Assembly: GCF_001642475.1 (NCBI RefSeq) | Contig: NW_019173934.1 | Span: 310,001 to 374,000 of the forward strand | Reading direction: 5' to 3' | Source of the DNA: Fonsecaea monophora | Taxonomy: Eukaryota > Ascomycota > Eurotiomycetes > Chaetothyriales > Herpotrichiellaceae | Length of the DNA: 64,000 nt | Shown: in pieces, positions 60,051 to 64,000 of the stretch | How the letters are laid out: each line of letters begins with the position of its first letter | Numbering within the stretch: position 1 is the first letter of the stretch | Position numbers and translations under genes: made by a program | Notes under the pieces: model-generated | Database searches by the model: none | What the model was told of the DNA's origin: nothing | Seen by the model: only the letters and a program-made list of their open reading frames with translations

Positions 60051-60470
60051 AACCGCATTGACGAGAGGGGCGCATGGAGATTCAGAGCCCTGAGTACACA
60101 TTCACGATTATGGACAAGTGTTTGTTGTTGGGACGGCAGCCACTCGGTGTAAACAACAACTTCTAGGATAGGGCGCCTGGCACGAAGCTTCACGATGACG
60201 CTTGAATCAAAATTCGATACTGGTTCGGTATTCGAGGAATGCGGTGCCCAGTGCAGGCATCAGAGCGAGCGATGAGAGACCAAGTGGCAAATCATCGATA
60301 ACTCAGCATCACAGGATGAGCAAGAAAATGTTCTGAATCTCTTGAGAGCTACATACCTAGATGGAAGTTGCGATTTAGATTTTTCCCCCGGCAAACGTGA
60401 CAGAAAAGATGTCAACGTTCTGTGACGCGGACAAGAATTGCCTGGATGTGTGCAGGACACTGCCTCGTAC
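60051..60470. other. Convergent intergenic region, SMD2 / DAK1
   Basis: A 420-bp gap between convergent 3' ends; nothing else recognised. Confidence 0.6.
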
Positions 60471-62388
60471 CTAACAGGCACCAGCTAGTCCGATCAGAAA
60501 TTCTTGCAGACCCCAAGCTCCTGGATCCGGAATCTTGCCCATCCATTCGTCCTCTGCACCGACATACACAGCCCTTCCGAGGCTCGCCTTCATGCTCTTG
60601 GTCTTTTCAGCGCCTTCTTTAGCCGCCTGTGCTGCCTTGTTGACATCTCCTGTGCTGCTCAGCGTGTCGACAAAAGGCACAAGTGCATCCATCAGTGTTC
60701 TGTCACCGGGCACTGCCGGTGTATATTTGCCCAGCGCTTGAAGGCTCGACTTGAGGGCTGCAGCCCAAACCTTGGCGTCCACGGTCGTGGAAGACCCAGT
60801 GTCTTGTTCTCGAAGTCCATGGGCCAATGCATTGAGAAAGATGGCGTAAATGGCACCGGAAGTGCCGTCCATAGTGTTTTCCACCACGGGCACAATTTTA
60901 TTGACAAAAGCGACAGCGTCGGTAGGTAGGTCACCAGACGAGAGCTCCTTCAGGACGGCTTCAGCTCCACGCTTGAGACCGATGCCGCAGTCGCCATCTC
61001 CGATGATGGTGTCATACTTGGTGACTTCTCCTTCTGCCGCGATCATCTTGTCCAGACCAGCCTTGAGGGTCTCATGTGCTTTCTTGGGGTCGAGTTTTAG
61101 ATTGGAGGTTTTGCCTTCTGCTGTCACCGCGGCGTGACCCTCCATAGTTGCGGTGTTATCAGCCTCCCAAGTTGAGGTCCGGGTGGCGGCAGCCCACCCA
61201 AAGGCCTCGGCCGGGGCGTCGAGGAGTTCGAGCATTGACTTGCCTGGTCCGAGTCCGGTGTCCTCTAGCTTCAATATAGATGCTGAAAATCCCAGGCCGT
61301 TGAGTGAAGTGATGAAGGTACCTGCGATGACTCGGACGGGAACAATACCCCAGTCTTCTTTGAGTTGTTTGTGCACCTCAGCTAAGATGCCGCCAATTTC
61401 CAGATTGCTAACACCACCCAGATTGTTTATCAGCAGGACAGTCTTGTCGTTCTTCTTGATGTCGACGTAGTGTCTGTCCTTATCATTAGGATCTAGCATC
61501 TGCGCCAGCATGGTCTTGATGAGCTCCGGTAGTGTTGCGGAGACGCGATGACTGCCCGGTTCGTTGTGAATGCCCATACCGATCTCAATCTCTTCCGTCG
61601 GTATGATCTCGTCAGAGTTTGGGTCTGGTTTCTCTCGCCCAGGAACGTGGACATGTTCCATTGACGCTCCGACAGACACAAGGTTTCCGGCAACTTGTTT
61701 TGTGAGGTTGTAGACCTCTTTCAGACTCCCACCGGCTTCGGCGAGAGCACCTATTATCTTGAGAACCAGGATAGAGCCACCGATACCTCTTCTACCAACC
61801 TTGCCTCCTTTTGCCCGGCCAACGCCCACATCATCGCCGATTGCATAGAACTCGGTATCAACTCCGGCAGCCTTTGCCTTCTCGGCAGCCATGCCGAAGT
61901 TCAAGACATCTCCGGTGTAGTTGAAAGTGACAATAGCAACTCCTTTCTCTGTGGGTACTCTTGTAAGAGCGGCACGGCGAACTTGCTCGGCGGAGGGACT
62001 CGCGAAAATAGTGCCTGCGACCGCAGCTGTGACGAAGCCTTTCCCAACAAAGCCTGCAAATGCCTGTCCAAAGGCAGAATCACGAAGTCAGAATCATCGT
62101 CCCAAGAAGTCGGGGTTCACACCTGGGGAAGTCTCGAGCATCGGGATCATGACCGCGGGAAGTCCTAGGATTCTTCTTCAACATTCTTCGTTGACTTACC
62201 GGTTCATGTCCTGAGCCTCCACCGGTGATAATGGAGACTTTTGGATTTTCTGTCAACTCCTTTGTTGGTCGCCGATATACGATTCGGTTCTGCGCATCAA
62301 AGGCAACAGACGGGTTGGTTAGGGTCAAGCTGTGGAGAGAAGTCTGGACGAGGTGAGTCGGGTCGTCGATGAAATGTTTTGCGGACAT
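60471..62388 (-). CDS. DAK1: Dihydroxyacetone kinase, ATP-dependent
   Basis: Two exons (62388-62200, 62063-60471) give 593 aa. The enzyme phosphorylates dihydroxyacetone to DHAP with ATP, linking glycerol use and DHA detoxification to glycolysis. The DhaK domain (about 1-335) shows ITGGGSGHEP at the first exon end, FAGFVGKGFVTAAVAG, FNYTGDVLNF, and His229 in GIHNEPG, the residue that binds the substrate covalently. The DhaL domain (about 385-590) shows TIIGDGDCGIGLKRG with the Mg-ATP-binding aspartates, and SGAIYAIFLNAL. The 136-nt intron lies between HEP and AFAG. The last residues (GLAGAC) do not form a peroxisomal PTS1. Length is usual for fungal Dak1 (about 580-600). Confidence 0.97.
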
Positions 62389-63463
62389 ATTGGGTGGCTT
62401 CTCGTATAGCTTTCAGGGAGAGTATGAATTCCGGGAAGGTCAGCAAGCAGCGTAGGAGAGGACAAGTGAGAGATATAAGAACTGGGGCAGTCCTTGTATC
62501 ACCCACCGTGCCCGCCTTGCTCGCTTCTTCAAGAAATCAATGCGGGGAAATAACCATTCTCAAAGCTTTGTTCAGGTGGGGCTTAGCTGGCCAACTGGGC
62601 GAACTCGTGGAGGAGACATGGGATCATTGGGCCAGTATGGGTTTCCCTTCAGCCATCTGCCGCCTGCGCTCGAAGGGCTTCTGTGAGGTGATACGCCCAC
62701 CCCTCCTACACATGCACTTCGGCGTAAGTAGGCCCGAGAACATCGAGTGCCCAGAAATGCCAGATGTCACGCTGTAAGAAATGCTCATTCATCTCCTCCA
62801 GGTGGGGGTTTCTAGCAGCGCTTAAACACGGCGATGTCGCTGGACTTTCGATGGCAGCTTCGGTTCTGTGGCTTTCGATAGAAAATGTATTTCCAGCTTC
62901 GGGTTTCTCCTTTTGGACATCCCGTGAAAACTTTCAGGGTAGCAGTGGAACTGTCTGTCCTAGAGCCTTCACTTTACCTCGCCGGTATACCCCTATAACC
63001 CCGACCTGTGTCCAGTCATCGAGTATTCAGGACCAACATTGGCCGGATTAACCGGCGATGCCAAACACCAAGAGGTGTGCAGCATCCGGGAACTTTACCG
63101 GGCTGTCCGCCTCGATTAAAGGCGGAATTCTCCCGGAGTTACTCGTAGATGGGCCTCAATTGATTGAAGGGAATCTTGGGGGAGACCAGAGAATGTGGAC
63201 TTCCCAAGTACTCAACCTGTTGAAAATGAAACACCTGGAGCGTGGGGGTCCTCATACATTTGATCCTCTTCTTGTAACTCGTGGGGGTTGAAGCCTAAAG
63301 GTCACACCAAATGGCATTTCCCCTCAAAATCCAGATTAGATTAGATGGAATCAAAATTCACATTTGGGGAATTTTTGTTGGTGATCTTCCTCGACCAAAG
63401 ACGCCTTTTTTCACTATCCCAATCATGGCATCTGAGTACTGAGGATCCTGCTTCCAAGAAATC
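62389..63463. other. Divergent promoter region, DAK1 / RIO2
   Basis: About 1.1 kb between divergent start codons; short frames show no protein features. An AGATTAGATTAGATGG stretch before 63350 is AT-rich. No gene supported. Confidence 0.55.
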
Positions 63464-64000
63464 ATGAAACTCGACACCAAGTCCCTGCGATACCTCAACC
63501 CCACCGACTGGCGCACCCTCACAGCCGTCGAGACGGGAAGCCGAAATCACGAAGTCGTCCCCACCCCACTCATTGCCAACCTCTCGAAATCCAGTCTGGG
63601 CGATGTACAACGGAGTATCTCCTTGCTTGCCAAAGCGAACCTGATTGCAAAGGTCAAAAATGCGAAATACGACGGCTACAGGCTGACTTATGGCGGGCTC
63701 GACTATCTGGCGCTTCACTCGTTGCAAAAGAGTAACACGGTCTATGGTGTGGGAAATCAGATCGGGGTCGGGAAAGAGAGTGACATATTCGTCGTCAGCG
63801 ATGAGAAGGGTGAACAGCGGGTGCTGAAGATCCATCGTCTGGGTAGAGTGAGCTTCAAGAAGGGTGTACGGAACAAACGAGACTATGCCAAAACAAAGGC
63901 CCAGAAAGAGAGAGGAGCAGGCAGTTGGATGTACATGTCACGGCTAGCTGCTGTCAAAGAGTTTGCCTTTCTACAAGCCCTGCACAATGCAGGCCTGAGT
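63464..64000 (+). CDS. RIO2: RIO-type serine/threonine kinase Rio2, partial
   Basis: The first 179 codons are present; the gene runs off the right edge. Rio2 is an atypical kinase/ATPase that associates with pre-40S ribosomes in the nucleus and cytoplasm and is needed for 20S pre-rRNA maturation. Residues 1-90 form the Rio2 N-terminal winged helix (MKLDTKSLRYLNPTDWRTL, LIAKVKNAKYDGYRLTYGG). Then come the P-loop GNQIGVGKESDIF at about 98-109, the ATP-binding Lys122 in VLKIHRLGR, and the flexible loop ending SWMYMSRLAAVKEFAF. The Hanks-like HxD and metal-binding loops are beyond the window. No intron appears in this part. The ATG is the natural family start. Confidence 0.95.
   Translation, partial: MKLDTKSLRYLNPTDWRTLTAVETGSRNHEVVPTPLIANLSKSSLGDVQRSISLLAKANLIAKVKNAKYDGYRLTYGGLDYLALHSLQKSNTVYGVGNQIGVGKESDIFVVSDEKGEQRVLKIHRLGRVSFKKGVRNKRDYAKTKAQKERGAGSWMYMSRLAAVKEFAFLQALHNAGLS

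Overview
The window is nuclear DNA of a filamentous ascomycete (Pezizomycotina). The evidence is many short spliceosomal introns (about 43-150 nt, GT...AG, several with CTAAC-like branch sites) and proteins typical of the group: a KapC-type bZIP factor, an Ams2/Spt21-type GATA factor, the fungal Sulfotransferase_4 family, and a fungal Pab1 with a charged insert in RRM4. The overall flavour is Eurotiomycetes-like, possibly Chaetothyriales, but that placement is a guess from protein feel. All gene models are spliced by eye from reading frame, splice sites and family continuity. No tRNA, rRNA, CRISPR array or intact transposon was seen.

Layout. Positions 1-6381 hold a partial sulfotransferase-like gene (-), an NmrA/isoflavone-reductase-like gene (-) and ARP5 (+). 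Positions 6382-28814 are a gene desert of about 22 kb, broken only by kapC (-, 19619-21505), which has an unusually long first intron. The desert carries microsatellites, an A13/G19 homopolymer and a dispersed GTAC-CGA-GTAC motif. Positions 28815-64000 are gene-dense: a serine carboxypeptidase (-), RPB3 (+), transketolase (+), a short-chain dehydrogenase (+), PAB1 (+), an uncharacterised RS/His-rich protein (+), an uncharacterised Cys-containing protein (-), an Mpv17/PMP22 membrane protein (+), CUL4 (-), RFA3 (+), an Ams2-like GATA factor (-), SMD2 (+), dihydroxyacetone kinase (-) and the 5' part of RIO2 (+).

Functionally the right half is mostly housekeeping: transcription (RPB3), splicing (SmD2), translation and mRNA (Pab1), ribosome biogenesis (Rio2), carbon metabolism (transketolase, DHA kinase), and a group tied to chromatin and S phase (CUL4, RFA3, Ams2-like). 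CUL4 and RFA3 share a 352-bp divergent promoter with an MluI cell-cycle box (ACGCGT). A second such box lies 46 bp upstream of the Ams2-like start codon, which suggests co-regulation in S phase.

I see no clear novel multi-gene system. The best candidates for something undescribed are the interspersed GTAC(CGA)GTAC motif and its island at 13.98-14.98 kb, the large non-coding territory and alternative first exon of kapC, the CUL4-RFA3-AMS2 neighbourhood, and the five-codon uORF whose stop overlaps the ARP5 start codon.
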